DNA from: Hyphomicrobium sp.
GTDB taxonomy: Bacteria; Pseudomonadota; Alphaproteobacteria; Rhizobiales; Hyphomicrobiaceae
Assembly: GCF_019753045.1 (NCBI RefSeq)
Contig: NZ_JAIELN010000002.1
Span: 434,001 to 498,000 of the forward strand
DNA: 64,000 bases
Direction: 5' to 3'
This document shows, in pieces, positions 44,305 through 52,351 of this stretch (within the stretch, counting starts at the first letter, position 1; each line of letters starts with the position of its first letter). Under the pieces are notes generated by a model. The model saw only the letters and a program-made list of their open reading frames with translations, did no database searches and had not been told where the DNA came from. The translations under genes were made by a program, and so were the position numbers.

Positions 44305-45176
44305 TGGCTTCCCTTTCGCGCTTTGTGCAACTGACTCACATGGGACAATTCCGGCTCCTGCGCCCGCAGCAACCGTTGCAGGTAATCGTCGCGGTTTGCA
44401 TCAGACTCGCGCCTTAGCAGGCTGAGCATGCGCCGCTTGAGAGAAATGAATTCGGGGGCCAGCTTGAGGTCGAGCGTTCGGACCTCGCCGAACGGAACCG
44501 GAATATCGTCAACGATCTTGCCCGGGCGAGGGGAAAACACCAACGTGCGGGTCGATAGAAAGAGCGCTTCATCGACGTCATGCGTCACCATCAGCACCGT
44601 CGTGCCTTCGTGGCGGCTGAGAAGTGCCGTTAGCTGCTGAATTTCTTCACGCGTCTGCGCATCGAGTGCGCCGAATGGCTCGTCCATAAGGAGGATAGCT
44701 GGGCGCGGAAGCAGCGCGCGCGCAATGGCAACGCGCTGCTTCATGCCCCCGGACAACTCGCGTGGATAAGCATTGGCGAACGCCTCGAGCCCCATCAAAT
44801 AAAGAAGCGCGTCGCATCGCTCCTTCGCGGCTTTCAGGTTCTCACCACTTTGGCGAGAGCCTTTCAGCGTCGCACTGAAAAGAATGTTCTGGGATACCGT
44901 CAGCCAAGGATAGAGAGTGTAGTTCTGGAAAACCATGCCGCGCTCTGCGCCCGGTCCGATGGCCTGGCGACCGCTGACGAACATGTATCCATCTGTCGGC
45001 TCTTCGAGACCGGCGAGGATGAACAGCATCGTCGTCTTGCCGCAGCCGGATGGGCCGATCAGCGTGACGAACTCGCCGCGCTCCACTTTGAACGACGTCG
45101 GGCGCAAGGCTTCGACGCCGCCGTTGTCGGTGGGATAGACTTTCGAGACGTTCTGAACTTCCAGGATCGGGTTCAT
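44301..45176 (-). CDS. ABC transporter ATP-binding protein, SsuB/TauB type
   Basis: 291 residues from the ATG at 45176, with GGAGAG just upstream and an ATGA overlap with the permease stop. Motifs: Walker A 'LIGPSGCGKTTMLFILAG', Q-loop 'GMVFQNYTLYPWLTV', signature 'PRELSGGMKQRVAIARAL', Walker B 'ILLMDEPFGALD', switch 'MVTHDVDEALFLSTRTLVF'. These are the SsuB/TauB/NrtD form. It powers uptake with the adjacent permease and binding protein. Confidence 0.9.
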   Translation of the reverse strand: MNPILEVQNVSKVYPTDNGGVEALRPTSFKVERGEFVTLIGPSGCGKTTMLFILAGLEEPTDGYMFVSGRQAIGPGAERGMVFQNYTLYPWLTVSQNILFSATLKGSRQSGENLKAAKERCDALLYLMGLEAFANAYPRELSGGMKQRVAIARALLPRPAILLMDEPFGALDAQTREEIQQLTALLSRHEGTTVLMVTHDVDEALFLSTRTLVFSPRPGKIVDDIPVPFGEVRTLDLKLAPEFISLKRRMLSLLRRESDANRDDYLQRLLRAQEPELSHVSQLHKARKGSQ

Positions 45177-45979
45177 TTTCCGCTCTCCGCCCATTTGAAT
45201 AATCGACGGTTGAGCGCACGGAACATCAGATCGAGAAGTAGACCGACCGTGCCGAGCAAGATGAGATATACCCAGATTTTTGGGGTCTGAAGGAAGCGCG
45301 AGAATTTCAGTATTCGAAACCCGAGGCCCTCGTTTGCGGCAACAAGCTCAGCGACAATCAGATAGGTCCAAGCCCAGCCGTTACAGAGACGGAGAGCGTC
45401 GAAGATGCCGGGCATCGCGGATCGCCAGAGAACGCGGCGGATGATTTCGCCCTGTGTTGCGCCGAGTGTTTGAGCCACTTGCAGCAACTCAAAGGGGACG
45501 CGCCGTACTTCATCAGCGACCATAAGAACGAGCTGAAAGTATGTGCCGATAAAAATCAGGGCCCATTTGGATTCTTCGCCGATACCGAGCGTGACCATCA
45601 AAATCGGAATGAGCGCGGGGACCGGTACGTAGCGGACGAATTCCGTCACCGGCTGAACGACGGCTTCAATGGGTTTGAACGAACCTATCAAGATACCCAT
45701 CGGTAGTGCCACGAGCGCCGAGAGCAGAAAGCCGATCGTCACCCGCATGAAGCTGACCCATAGATCGGCCCAAATCGTTGGATCGCGGAAGATCTCGGTC
45801 ATCGTTTGGGCAACGGCGACCGGCGAGGGAAGAAAGACCGGATCGACGATGGTGGAAACGCTGATTAGTCCCCAAACAAGGAGGCAGAGCACAAATCCGA
45901 TCACGGCAAGGACACGATATTGGCGCGTCGGAATGCTGCGTCGTAATTGGATTGTTGTGCTGGGCTGGATCGCGCTCAT
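45173..45979 (-). CDS. ABC transporter permease, SsuC/TauC type
   Basis: 268 residues, about six helices ('LAVIGFVLCLLVWGLISVST', 'WVSFMRVTIGFLLSALVALP' and others). 'FVRYVPVPALIPILMVTLGI' and 'FELLQVAQTLGATQGEIIRR' are the SsuC-type signature and EAA loop. It begins 15 bp after the RidA gene and overlaps the ATPase gene by four bases, so the operon is continuous. It forms the inner-membrane channel. Confidence 0.9.
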   Translation of the reverse strand: MSAIQPSTTIQLRRSIPTRQYRVLAVIGFVLCLLVWGLISVSTIVDPVFLPSPVAVAQTMTEIFRDPTIWADLWVSFMRVTIGFLLSALVALPMGILIGSFKPIEAVVQPVTEFVRYVPVPALIPILMVTLGIGEESKWALIFIGTYFQLVLMVADEVRRVPFELLQVAQTLGATQGEIIRRVLWRSAMPGIFDALRLCNGWAWTYLIVAELVAANEGLGFRILKFSRFLQTPKIWVYLILLGTVGLLLDLMFRALNRRLFKWAESGK

Positions 45980-45994
45980 CGAGCTAATGCCCTC

Positions 45995-46429
45995 CTATCG
46001 TGTGAAAGGGCGAAAAGCGACGAGATCGACTTCCACGCGGGCGCCACGCGCAAGGGCAGTAACCCCGATGCACGTTCGCGCCGGCAACCGATCAGCGGGG
46101 AAGTAACTCGCGTAGATTTCGTTGAAGCTCGCGTAATCTTCTTCGAAGTTCGTGAGATATGCGCCAGCGCGCACAACGCTTGACCAATCGAGGCCCAGTC
46201 CTGTGAGCACGAGATAGAGATTGGCCATCACGCGATGGGTTTGCTCTTCGATGTCGTTGGCAAGGAGGCGTTCGGGCTCGCCGGGATAAGTCGGCATCTG
46301 GCCTGTAACGTGAATGAAGCTTCCTGCTTCAACCGCATGAGAGAAGGTGGCAACCGGCTCCGGAGCGTTCGGGACCATGTAGAAGCTCAATCCCGAGGTT
46401 GCGATATTTGCAGACATGAACGGATCCAT
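45995..46429 (-). CDS. RidA/YjgF family protein (RutC-like)
   Basis: 144 residues, or 140 from the ATG at 46417. Family core: 'FSHAVEAGSFIHVTGQMPTY', 'QTHRVMANLYLVLTGLGLDW', 'VVRAGAYLTNFEEDYASFNE', and the catalytic Arg in 'LPARTCIGVTALARGARVEV'. RidA proteins release ammonia from enamines/imines, and RutC works with the isochorismatase-fold RutB in pyrimidine breakdown. It is the first gene of the amidase-transporter operon, which supports handling of a reactive enamine or aminoacrylate-like intermediate there. It diverges from the MocR gene. Confidence 0.88.
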   Translation of the reverse strand: MDPFMSANIATSGLSFYMVPNAPEPVATFSHAVEAGSFIHVTGQMPTYPGEPERLLANDIEEQTHRVMANLYLVLTGLGLDWSSVVRAGAYLTNFEEDYASFNEIYASYFPADRLPARTCIGVTALARGARVEVDLVAFRPFTR

Positions 46430-46525
46430 ACAGCGAAAGTGTCTGCACTAGATTTTGCAAGGCATGTGCCACGGCGCTGATGATACGTGCGGGGCCGCGC
46501 GGCTTCCGGTTTTCTCTGCGAAAAT

Positions 46526-46546
46526 CCGATATTTTTTGATTATCGG
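46526..46546. promoter_or_regulatory. candidate operator between the RidA operon and mocR-like gene
   Basis: CCGATA (46526-46531), nine bases, TATCGG (46541-46546): exact inverted half-sites within the 253-bp divergent promoter region. It is a plausible site for the MocR-type regulator, which usually binds between divergent genes. Confidence 0.35.
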
Positions 46547-46682
46547 GAGAAAGCGTGCGCGCGAGGTGGCGTCGGGATTTGCCCAACTGAATGGCGGTGT
46601 GCTTCCATTATATGCAGACAAAGAGTCTTCAACGGCGCGCGGAAATCCATACACTGACCAAGGGTCATCGCGCAGGAATGAC

Positions 46683-48074
46683 ATGAAGTGGATTTCTGAA
46701 GTCAGGCGTCTCAAAGGCCCGCGATATCTCGCGATCGCCGACGCTGTCACGCGTGCGATCGACGGCGGCGAACTTCTCAATGGCACCAGATTGCCGACAC
46801 ATCGTTCTCTCGCGGATCAATTGGAACTCGATGTTACTACGGTAACGCGAGCCTATTCAGAAATTCAGCGGCGGGGCCTCGCGGAGGCACGCGTTGGCCA
46901 AGGGACGTTCGTGCTTGCGAGCCTTCCAGATTCGCCGGCATCGTCATTGGCAGCGGCGAACAATGCGCCGTTCGTCGATCTCTCGCACAACTTCCCTGCG
47001 GGGGCGCCGCCTCTTCCGAACTTACGCGAGCTTGCAAACGAAGTCGCCCGCGACCTGGATTACGGAGTGCTTCTCGGCAGACAAAGCGATATCGGAACGG
47101 TCTCCCATCGCGCGGCGGGAGCCGCCTATTTAGAGACTTTGGGCGTGAAGGCTGTCGGCGACGATATCGTCGTTTGTGCCGGTGCGCAGCACGGTATCGC
47201 CATTGCTATTGCCGCGCTTACGGAGCCAGGAGAAAGCATACTCATGGAGGCGACGACGTTCTACGGCGCACGAACGGCGGCCCGAATGCTGGGTCGGAAC
47301 GTCGCTCCCGTTGCGATGGACAATGATGGATTGCTGCCTGACGCGCTCGAGGAAGTGCTGCGTTCAAGCCATTCTCGGGTGCTTTACTGCGCACCTACTC
47401 TGCATAATCCCACCACGACGATCATGCCTCCGGCCCGTCGAAAGGCAATCGCCAGAATTTGCGAACGTTACAAGATCGCGGTGATTGAGGACGATGTTTA
47501 CGGGTTTCTCGTTTCGCCGCGCCAGGAGCCGCTGGCGGCTCGGCTCAGCTCTCAAGCGATTTACATCACAAGTTTTTCAAAGAGCTGCGGGCCCGGCTTC
47601 CGCCTTGGCTATATGCGCGTGCCCGAGCAGTGGCGCCGCGCCGTGGGAACCGCGCTCCGTGCGACCACGCTGATGGCGCCCCCCATCGAGGCGGAAATAG
47701 CAGCTCGGCTCGTGCGCTCCCGTCTCATTGAGCAACTTGAGGACGCTCAGCGGACGAGAAACGCGGAACGGCAACGTATTGCCGAACAGGCTTTTCGCGG
47801 CTTGTCCTATTCATCGAACGCAAACTCCTTTCACGTTTGGCTGCAGATGCCGGCGGATTGGCAAAGCGAAGTCTTTGCTGTCGAAGCCAAACTCCGCGGC
47901 GTTGGCGTAAGCCCAGCCGCATTCTTCAATTTGGATCCGAAGAATGCGCATGATGCCGTTCGCGTCTGCCTCTCGGCAGCCGAAAGCAATGACGTTCTCC
48001 AGCGAGCTACGAAAGTCCTTGCCGACTTAATGGCTAGCGGCAACCCTTGGGCGACGACATCGGCGTTTGCGTAA
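46683..48074 (+). CDS. MocR-type regulator (GntR winged helix fused to PLP aminotransferase fold)
   Basis: 463 residues from the ATG at 46683 with AGGA six bases upstream; the frame is open for 76 earlier codons without homology. Residues 1-75 form a GntR winged helix ('YLAIADAVTRAIDGGELLNG', 'LPTHRSLADQLELDVTTVTR', 'RAYSEIQRRGLAEARVGQGT'). Residues 105-450 are an aminotransferase class I domain with the PLP lysine in 'ITSFSKSCGPGFRLGYM' and Asp in 'YKIAVIEDDVYGF'. Such proteins sense amino compounds as PLP adducts and usually control the divergent operon, here ridA-ABC-amidases. That supports an amine- or amide-containing inducer. Confidence 0.9.
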   Translation: MKWISEVRRLKGPRYLAIADAVTRAIDGGELLNGTRLPTHRSLADQLELDVTTVTRAYSEIQRRGLAEARVGQGTFVLASLPDSPASSLAAANNAPFVDLSHNFPAGAPPLPNLRELANEVARDLDYGVLLGRQSDIGTVSHRAAGAAYLETLGVKAVGDDIVVCAGAQHGIAIAIAALTEPGESILMEATTFYGARTAARMLGRNVAPVAMDNDGLLPDALEEVLRSSHSRVLYCAPTLHNPTTTIMPPARRKAIARICERYKIAVIEDDVYGFLVSPRQEPLAARLSSQAIYITSFSKSCGPGFRLGYMRVPEQWRRAVGTALRATTLMAPPIEAEIAARLVRSRLIEQLEDAQRTRNAERQRIAEQAFRGLSYSSNANSFHVWLQMPADWQSEVFAVEAKLRGVGVSPAAFFNLDPKNAHDAVRVCLSAAESNDVLQRATKVLADLMASGNPWATTSAFA

Positions 48075-48176
48075 AGCGAGGTGTCAATTTATTCTTGGTA
48101 GCTTCCAAATCGTCAGCAGCAAGAACCCCGAAATCGTGCCGCGATGGCTCTTGTGCAATTGGTGTCCAGAGGAATC

Positions 48177-48602
48177 TCACCGCCACCGGTTCACGATCAG
48201 CAGCGCGCCCCACGAACCCAGTATCGTAGCGACTATCCCGCCGGCGAGCGCGACAGACATCACGAGACCTCCCGTTTTTGCCAGCGACCCATCCAAATTC
48301 GCGACGCCGCCGAGTAACATCGCCATAACCATGCCGCCGATCTGGGCGGCCACAAACGCACCGACGAACGAGACAACGATGTTTACGATCCAGCCGAAAA
48401 CACCACGTTTCTTCGTCCATGCCTCGTGGATCCCGACAGCCAGCGCGGCGGCGAAAAAAGCCAGCGCGATCGTCATCGACCCGCCGACGCTCGCGAGCGG
48501 AATCGAGCCGGTCCATTGCAGAAGCAGAATGCCGATCACAGCAAGCAGCGTGATGTATTGCACGAGGTTCGTCCATTCTGCTCTGTCGGTCGCGTCGGCC
48601 AA
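48177..48602 (-). CDS. four-helix membrane protein of unknown function
   Basis: 141 residues with about four hydrophobic helices: 'LVQYITLLAVIGILLLQW', 'MTIALAFFAAALAVGIHEAW', 'IVNIVVSFVGAFVAAQIGGM', 'VALAGGIVATILGSWGALLI'. The Gly/Ala-rich last two helices resemble pore or transglycosylase-associated proteins, but no family is recognised with confidence. It is convergent with the MocR gene and stands alone. Confidence 0.65.
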   Translation of the reverse strand: MADATDRAEWTNLVQYITLLAVIGILLLQWTGSIPLASVGGSMTIALAFFAAALAVGIHEAWTKKRGVFGWIVNIVVSFVGAFVAAQIGGMVMAMLLGGVANLDGSLAKTGGLVMSVALAGGIVATILGSWGALLIVNRWR

Positions 48603-48899
48603 CTGCCGGACTGTAGCGGATCAGTGACCGATGGCAAGCTTCGAAGGCAGAATGGAGGACGGCGACATCAACATCGCGGGAAGCTTGGCCGCTTTGGTGA
48701 CGCGGCCTCTGGCGCAAACCCGAGCTCGCCAAATGGGTCGCGGCAGCCGAAAAGAGCAAGTGTCACGAGAGCAAAAAATGGCCCAGCCTTTGGGAAAGAC
48801 TGGGCCGAAGTTTGGGTCTGTAACGGCGTCACCATAAGCATATAGCGTGATCCTGAAACCGCGCACGCATCCCTCGGTAGATCTACGCTGCGGGTGTCA
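48603..48899. other. intergenic region with a terminator
   Basis: Nearly 300 bp. It holds the minus-strand terminator at 48773-48806 and the promoter area of the membrane-protein gene at 48602. Open frames on either strand look non-coding. Confidence 0.5.
48773..48806 (-). terminator. Rho-independent terminator of the outer-membrane protein gene
   Basis: On the minus strand GGCCCAG (48806-48800) pairs with CTGGGCC (48786-48780), with an inner CTTT/AAAG pairing, and is followed by ATTTTTT (48779-48773). It lies about 95 bp after the stop at 48900. Confidence 0.85.
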
Positions 48900-49844
48900 T
48901 CAGATTGAGAGCCTTGTCGTGATGATCCAGTTGCTGTCGTAAGTCGGCGTGAGAACCGGCGACGTGGTTTTCGGCGATACAGAGAACTGATAACCGCCAC
49001 CGATAATCAGATTGCTGTCGTCGCAAACCTTGAACCGCCCGAGGATGAGCCCCGGCGTTAGAAACACCTGGTCCTTGCCGCTCCGCTCGCCGCCGGCCCA
49101 ATGGGTATAGTTGACTTCGAACTCCGGCCAGAAGTACTGGCCGAGGTGGTACTGGAACGTCACGTTCGTCACGATCGAGGTTCCAATTTCATCTTCATGT
49201 TCGAGGGGAATTGGAACGCCGACGGTCGCTTGAATGTCAAAATCACCCCACCCTTTGCCCGCCGCGAGCGTCGGCGTCACGACCCAAGCGTCGTTGGTGA
49301 AAGCTTCGTCACCCGTCGGCGCCTGAACGCCGAAGAAAGCTGTCACGATATAATCGCCATCGTCCTTGTTCGCGCTGATGAGACGCTGCTTGATCGTAAA
49401 GGCAGGCCAATCGCCCCAGCCTGACGCCGACTTGACGTGCGACCGCTCTTCGTAGGGTGGCAGATTGATCAAGACTTCATTCGTCATCGTCGGGATGAAT
49501 TCGAAGCCCTTTCCTCCTCCGTAGACGTCGAGATGGCCACCGTTCCCCATTTGCTCGAAAAATTGGTCGGACCGAAACTCCTGTTCGAGTCTCGGCGTCA
49601 CCGTAACAAGTGGTGTCATCCAATCCGGCTGCGAAGCTTTGGAGGCGTGCGAGATTTTCTGCCAGCGCGTGAGAAAATCTTGTATGGCGCCATCCGCGTC
49701 CTCTCCTGAAGTGGCACCAAGGTAGCTCGCAACCGGCACATTCAGGTCCGGTGGTAAGGAACCTGACATGTCGCCAGCTGCGGCCGGAGACGCGCAAAAT
49801 ACGGCTGAAAGGAGTGGCGTGTCGAAGGTTTTCAAATTTCCCAT
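48900..49844 (-). CDS. putative outer-membrane beta-barrel protein
   Basis: 314 residues. Residues 1-23 act as signal peptide ('LLSAVFCASPAAAGD'). The rest alternates aromatic and small polar residues as in barrel strands: 'DYIVTAFFGVQAPTG', 'WVVTPTLAAGKGWGDFDIQA', 'VTFQYHLGQYFWPEFEVNYT', 'VFLTPGLILGRFKV', 'LIIGGGYQFSVSP', ending 'SNWIITTRLSI'. This resembles the phenol-degradation/MetA-type outer-membrane transporters, but no name is justified. It is divergent from the two-component genes at 50048. Confidence 0.7.
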   Translation of the reverse strand: MGNLKTFDTPLLSAVFCASPAAAGDMSGSLPPDLNVPVASYLGATSGEDADGAIQDFLTRWQKISHASKASQPDWMTPLVTVTPRLEQEFRSDQFFEQMGNGGHLDVYGGGKGFEFIPTMTNEVLINLPPYEERSHVKSASGWGDWPAFTIKQRLISANKDDGDYIVTAFFGVQAPTGDEAFTNDAWVVTPTLAAGKGWGDFDIQATVGVPIPLEHEDEIGTSIVTNVTFQYHLGQYFWPEFEVNYTHWAGGERSGKDQVFLTPGLILGRFKVCDDSNLIIGGGYQFSVSPKTTSPVLTPTYDSNWIITTRLSI

Positions 49845-50047
49845 TGATGCCCCCCGATGTTATTTCCATGTCGCTATATCGCGAGAGGCCATTGGCCGTC
49901 GTGTCGGGAGCACATCCTCGGGGAAGGACGGTCCGTATTCATACGGATCTAGGAAAGTCCAGCAGCAGAGGGCAGGACCACAGGAGAGAGGGGAGATCTC
50001 CTCGGCCGCGTCAAGATCACCCCGGCGTTTGACATCGCCGTCACGAT

Positions 50048-50710
50048 GTGCCGACCGCGAGATTATCGGAGACGATCCGAAATGCGTTTGTTGCGCACAT
50101 CGACGAGTGCCGTCTCAATGCTCGCCGGAGCACATCTCACTTTGAATGCAAGCGTTGCCGCCAACGCAGACGCATGTGCAGATGCACCGACGTCGTTCGA
50201 AATCTTCGCGACTTTATAAGGCTTGGCCGCCGACAGATCGGCGAGCAAAATCCACATCTGCTCATAAGGGAAGCGCTTGATCTTTTGGAGCCCAATCTTC
50301 AACGCACAGGTGCGTCGGTAAAGGTCGCAATTCCCCGTGACATACGCAATGCCGCAGTCGATCGCCTGCAGATCGAGCAAGTCCTGATGAACATCATATC
50401 GAACGCAGTCGATGCGATGAGCGACAACGATCCATCTAAAGAGAGATTGATCAATATCAGCGCCAGCAATATCGACGGCAACCGTATCGAAATTCGAATT
50501 AAGGACAGCGGGCCTGGATTTCCAACGGGCTTTGATCTTCGAAAAGCGGGCATCCGCTCTTCGAGCAAAAAGGACGGCTTGGGCGTGGGCCTCTCGCTTA
50601 GCCGAACGATCGTCGAAGGACACGGGGGCGAGCTTCTTCTGGAAAACGACGGCAAAGGTGCCCTCGTTCGTATTCGGTTGAATTCATTTCCAAGGGAGAT
50701 GGTGCAGTGA
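50048..50710 (+). pseudogene. FixL-type sensor histidine kinase remnant lacking a recognisable H-box
   Basis: The last 155 residues are a good FixL-like ATPase domain: 'DVVRNLRDFI' (second DHp helix), 'RLQIEQVLMNIISNAVDAMS' (N-box), 'IRIKDSGPGF', 'KKDGLGVGLSLSRTIVEGHG' (G-box). Before it, where the His-containing helix ('AHELNQPL'-like) should be, the frame gives Cys/Arg-rich nonsense ('ECKRCRQRRRMCRC'). The other two frames do not restore it either. The gene is therefore 5'-degraded or has lost its sensor and dimer helix by deletion. It still overlaps the response-regulator start by four bases. It could survive as an accessory ATPase-domain protein, but a remnant is more likely. Confidence 0.6.
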
Positions 50711-51375
50711 CGTTAGCCTCGGCAATTGCAATCATAGATGACGACGAACCGGTTCGAGATTCCTTGTCGCTGATGCTCAGCAATCGCGGATTTGGCGTCT
50801 ACGCATTTTCCTCTGCCGAGCAGTTTCTTTCTGCGTTAGACGCCGAACGCCTACCATCGTGCGTCGTTTGCGATATCCGCATGCCGGGTATGACAGGTTT
50901 AGATCTGCAGAAAGATCTCGCTAAAAAATGGCCAATGGTCCCCCTTATCTTGATTACCGGCCACGGTGACGTGGCCATGGCTGTTTCCGCCCTCAAGGCC
51001 GGGGCGCATGATTTCATCGAAAAGCCATTCACTCCCGATCGTTTGATCGAAAGCATTGCTTCGGCACTTGGAGAAGCCAAAAATCAGCGCAATCAGGATC
51101 AGGAAACGATCCGACTCGCAGCGCGCATCAACGAGCTGTCCGATCGACAACGCCAAGTGATGGATCTTGCCGTCAAAGGCCTCTCCAACAAGGAAATAGC
51201 GCTCGCGCTCAAAATCAGTCCCCGTACGGTTGAAACGTATCGGGCCTGGGTGATGGAAAGGACAGGCGCTCGCAATATCGCGGATCTCGTCAGAATTGCG
51301 GTGCGCCTGGAGGAGATGATCGGTTCTTTGGGAGCCAACCGGAATCACCCTCAAGGCGACACCGAACGCTATTAG
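50707..51375 (+). CDS. FixJ-type response regulator (candidate MxaB equivalent)
   Basis: 222 residues from a GTG at 50707 that overlaps the kinase stop (GTGA). Receiver domain: acidic pocket 'IIDDDEPVRDSLSLML', phospho-acceptor Asp in 'CVVCDIRMPGMTGLDL', 'LITGHGDVAMAVSALKAGAH' and Lys in 'DFIEKPFTPDRL'. The LuxR-type helix-turn-helix is complete: 'LSDRQRQVMDLAVKGLSNKE' then 'LKISPRTVETYRAWVMER'. A FixJ-like regulator named MxaB belongs to the extended mxa gene set of Methylobacterium; this gene is about 4.4 kb from mxaD, so it may be the equivalent. That link is inferred from family and place only. Confidence 0.85.
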   Translation: MTLASAIAIIDDDEPVRDSLSLMLSNRGFGVYAFSSAEQFLSALDAERLPSCVVCDIRMPGMTGLDLQKDLAKKWPMVPLILITGHGDVAMAVSALKAGAHDFIEKPFTPDRLIESIASALGEAKNQRNQDQETIRLAARINELSDRQRQVMDLAVKGLSNKEIALALKISPRTVETYRAWVMERTGARNIADLVRIAVRLEEMIGSLGANRNHPQGDTERY

Positions 51376-51659
51376 TCCTTGTACGCTGCGCAGAAGGTCG
51401 AAACCCTGATGTCGTTGTTGCCGCGGCAGAATTCGTCCGGCGTCACATCTCGAGACGATGAAGTTATATCCGTGAGGTGTTGGTGCATTTCCCGCGCCAC
51501 CTTTGCAGCTTCATATTCCTGGCAACGAGGGGTCGAAATCCAACCGCCGGGTGTGCGCTCGAAATCTCCATCGCAGAGTGACCTTGCTTGGGCTGACGTC
51601 ATGGCGGCTGCGGTGGAAAGGGCGAGCGCGATCGCGCCAGCGCTCAGCATGCGATTCAT
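51372..51659 (-). CDS. small exported cysteine protein (CDGDF family), copy 1
   Basis: 95 residues from the ATG at 51659 with GGAG six bases upstream; four earlier codons are open. Signal peptide 1-25 ('AIALALSTAAAMTSAQA'). The mature part has four Cys: 'RSLCDGDFERTPGGWISTPR' and 'CQEYEAAKVAREM', then 'TPDEFCRGNNDIRVSTFCAA'. It shares this skeleton with the next gene (51684). Its stop overlaps the response-regulator stop on the other strand. Function unknown. Confidence 0.75.
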   Translation of the reverse strand: MNRMLSAGAIALALSTAAAMTSAQARSLCDGDFERTPGGWISTPRCQEYEAAKVAREMHQHLTDITSSSRDVTPDEFCRGNNDIRVSTFCAAYKD

Positions 51660-51683
51660 ATCGATCTCCACGTCGCTTTTGGA

Positions 51684-51968
51684 CTAGTCGTTGTAGCTGG
51701 AGCAGTAGGTCTCGGTTTCGATTTCACCATTGTGCCAGCGGCAAAATTCTTCCGGCGTTTCGTCGCTCCGACGAACCGTGTGGCGAGTGATGTGGGCGTG
51801 CTCGGCGTGCGCGACGCGCTCTGCCACCATGCGTTGGCAATATCTCGTGGCAACCCAGCTTCCGTTGACCATCTGGAAGTCGCCGTCACATCGACCTTGG
51901 GCGCTTGCGGCGGTCGCGAATCCTAGAGCTAGAAGTGAAATGGAAGCGGCGACGGGAAGCTTAAACAT
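51684..51968 (-). CDS. small exported cysteine protein (CDGDF family), copy 2
   Basis: 94 residues, signal peptide 1-23 ('LLALGFATAASA'). Mature sequence 'GRCDGDFQMVNGSWVATRYC' and 'TPEEFCRWHNGEIETETYCS' places four Cys exactly as in the neighbour at 51372: C-DGDF, C-Q, FCR and YC. The genes are 24 bp apart in the same direction, a tandem duplication now well diverged. The central part is His-rich ('VAHAEHAHITRHTVRR'), a possible metal-binding feature. Function unknown. Confidence 0.75.
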   Translation of the reverse strand: MFKLPVAASISLLALGFATAASAQGRCDGDFQMVNGSWVATRYCQRMVAERVAHAEHAHITRHTVRRSDETPEEFCRWHNGEIETETYCSSYND

Positions 51969-52351
51969 CGCGATAATCCCTGTCCGGAGTTGAACGGTTC
52001 GATGCTGGAGGATGCAACGGCGTGGATGCAGTTCACGTCCGCGCTATTGGATCTGCATCGCCGCTAAATTTAATTGGTATGATTGCAGAGCGTTATTCCG
52101 CTCGCTTCCGTCCGCCCTTCGACGCACGCACAAACACATCCGCAGAAATACGGTGGCAATTTCCCGCGAAGCAGAAGTAGCGGGCGGAAGGCACTCGCGT
52201 TCCTCGCAGTGCAAACCCGTACAAAACAAAGCAGGCGCCGCCGAAGCCGCGCCTGATGCAAGTGGAGATCGCTGAGAAGGTCCCGTTTTGAATTGCGATA
52301 GGGCGACACGCCTATCGAAAGCGTGCCGCCATAGCTGCTTAGGGCACCTTT
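51969..52351. other. intergenic region between porin and secreted-protein genes
   Basis: About 380 bp. It contains the porin terminator at 52223-52255 and presumably the promoter of the cysteine-protein pair. No gene was recognised. Confidence 0.5.
52223..52255 (-). terminator. Rho-independent terminator downstream of the porin gene
   Basis: On the minus strand CAGGCGC (52255-52249), a 10-base loop, GCGCCTG (52238-52232), then CTTTGTTTT. It lies about 100 bp after the porin stop. Confidence 0.8.

Noticed and set aside
48034-48759. 241-codon minus-strand frame
   Set aside because: It overlaps a better membrane-protein frame at 48177-48602 and has an Arg/Asp-rich non-protein-like composition.
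50048-50250. Cys/Arg-rich N-terminus of the kinase frame as a zinc-binding domain
   Set aside because: The Cys spacing is irregular, the region should hold the kinase dimer helix, and no ribosome site supports a start there; degradation is simpler.
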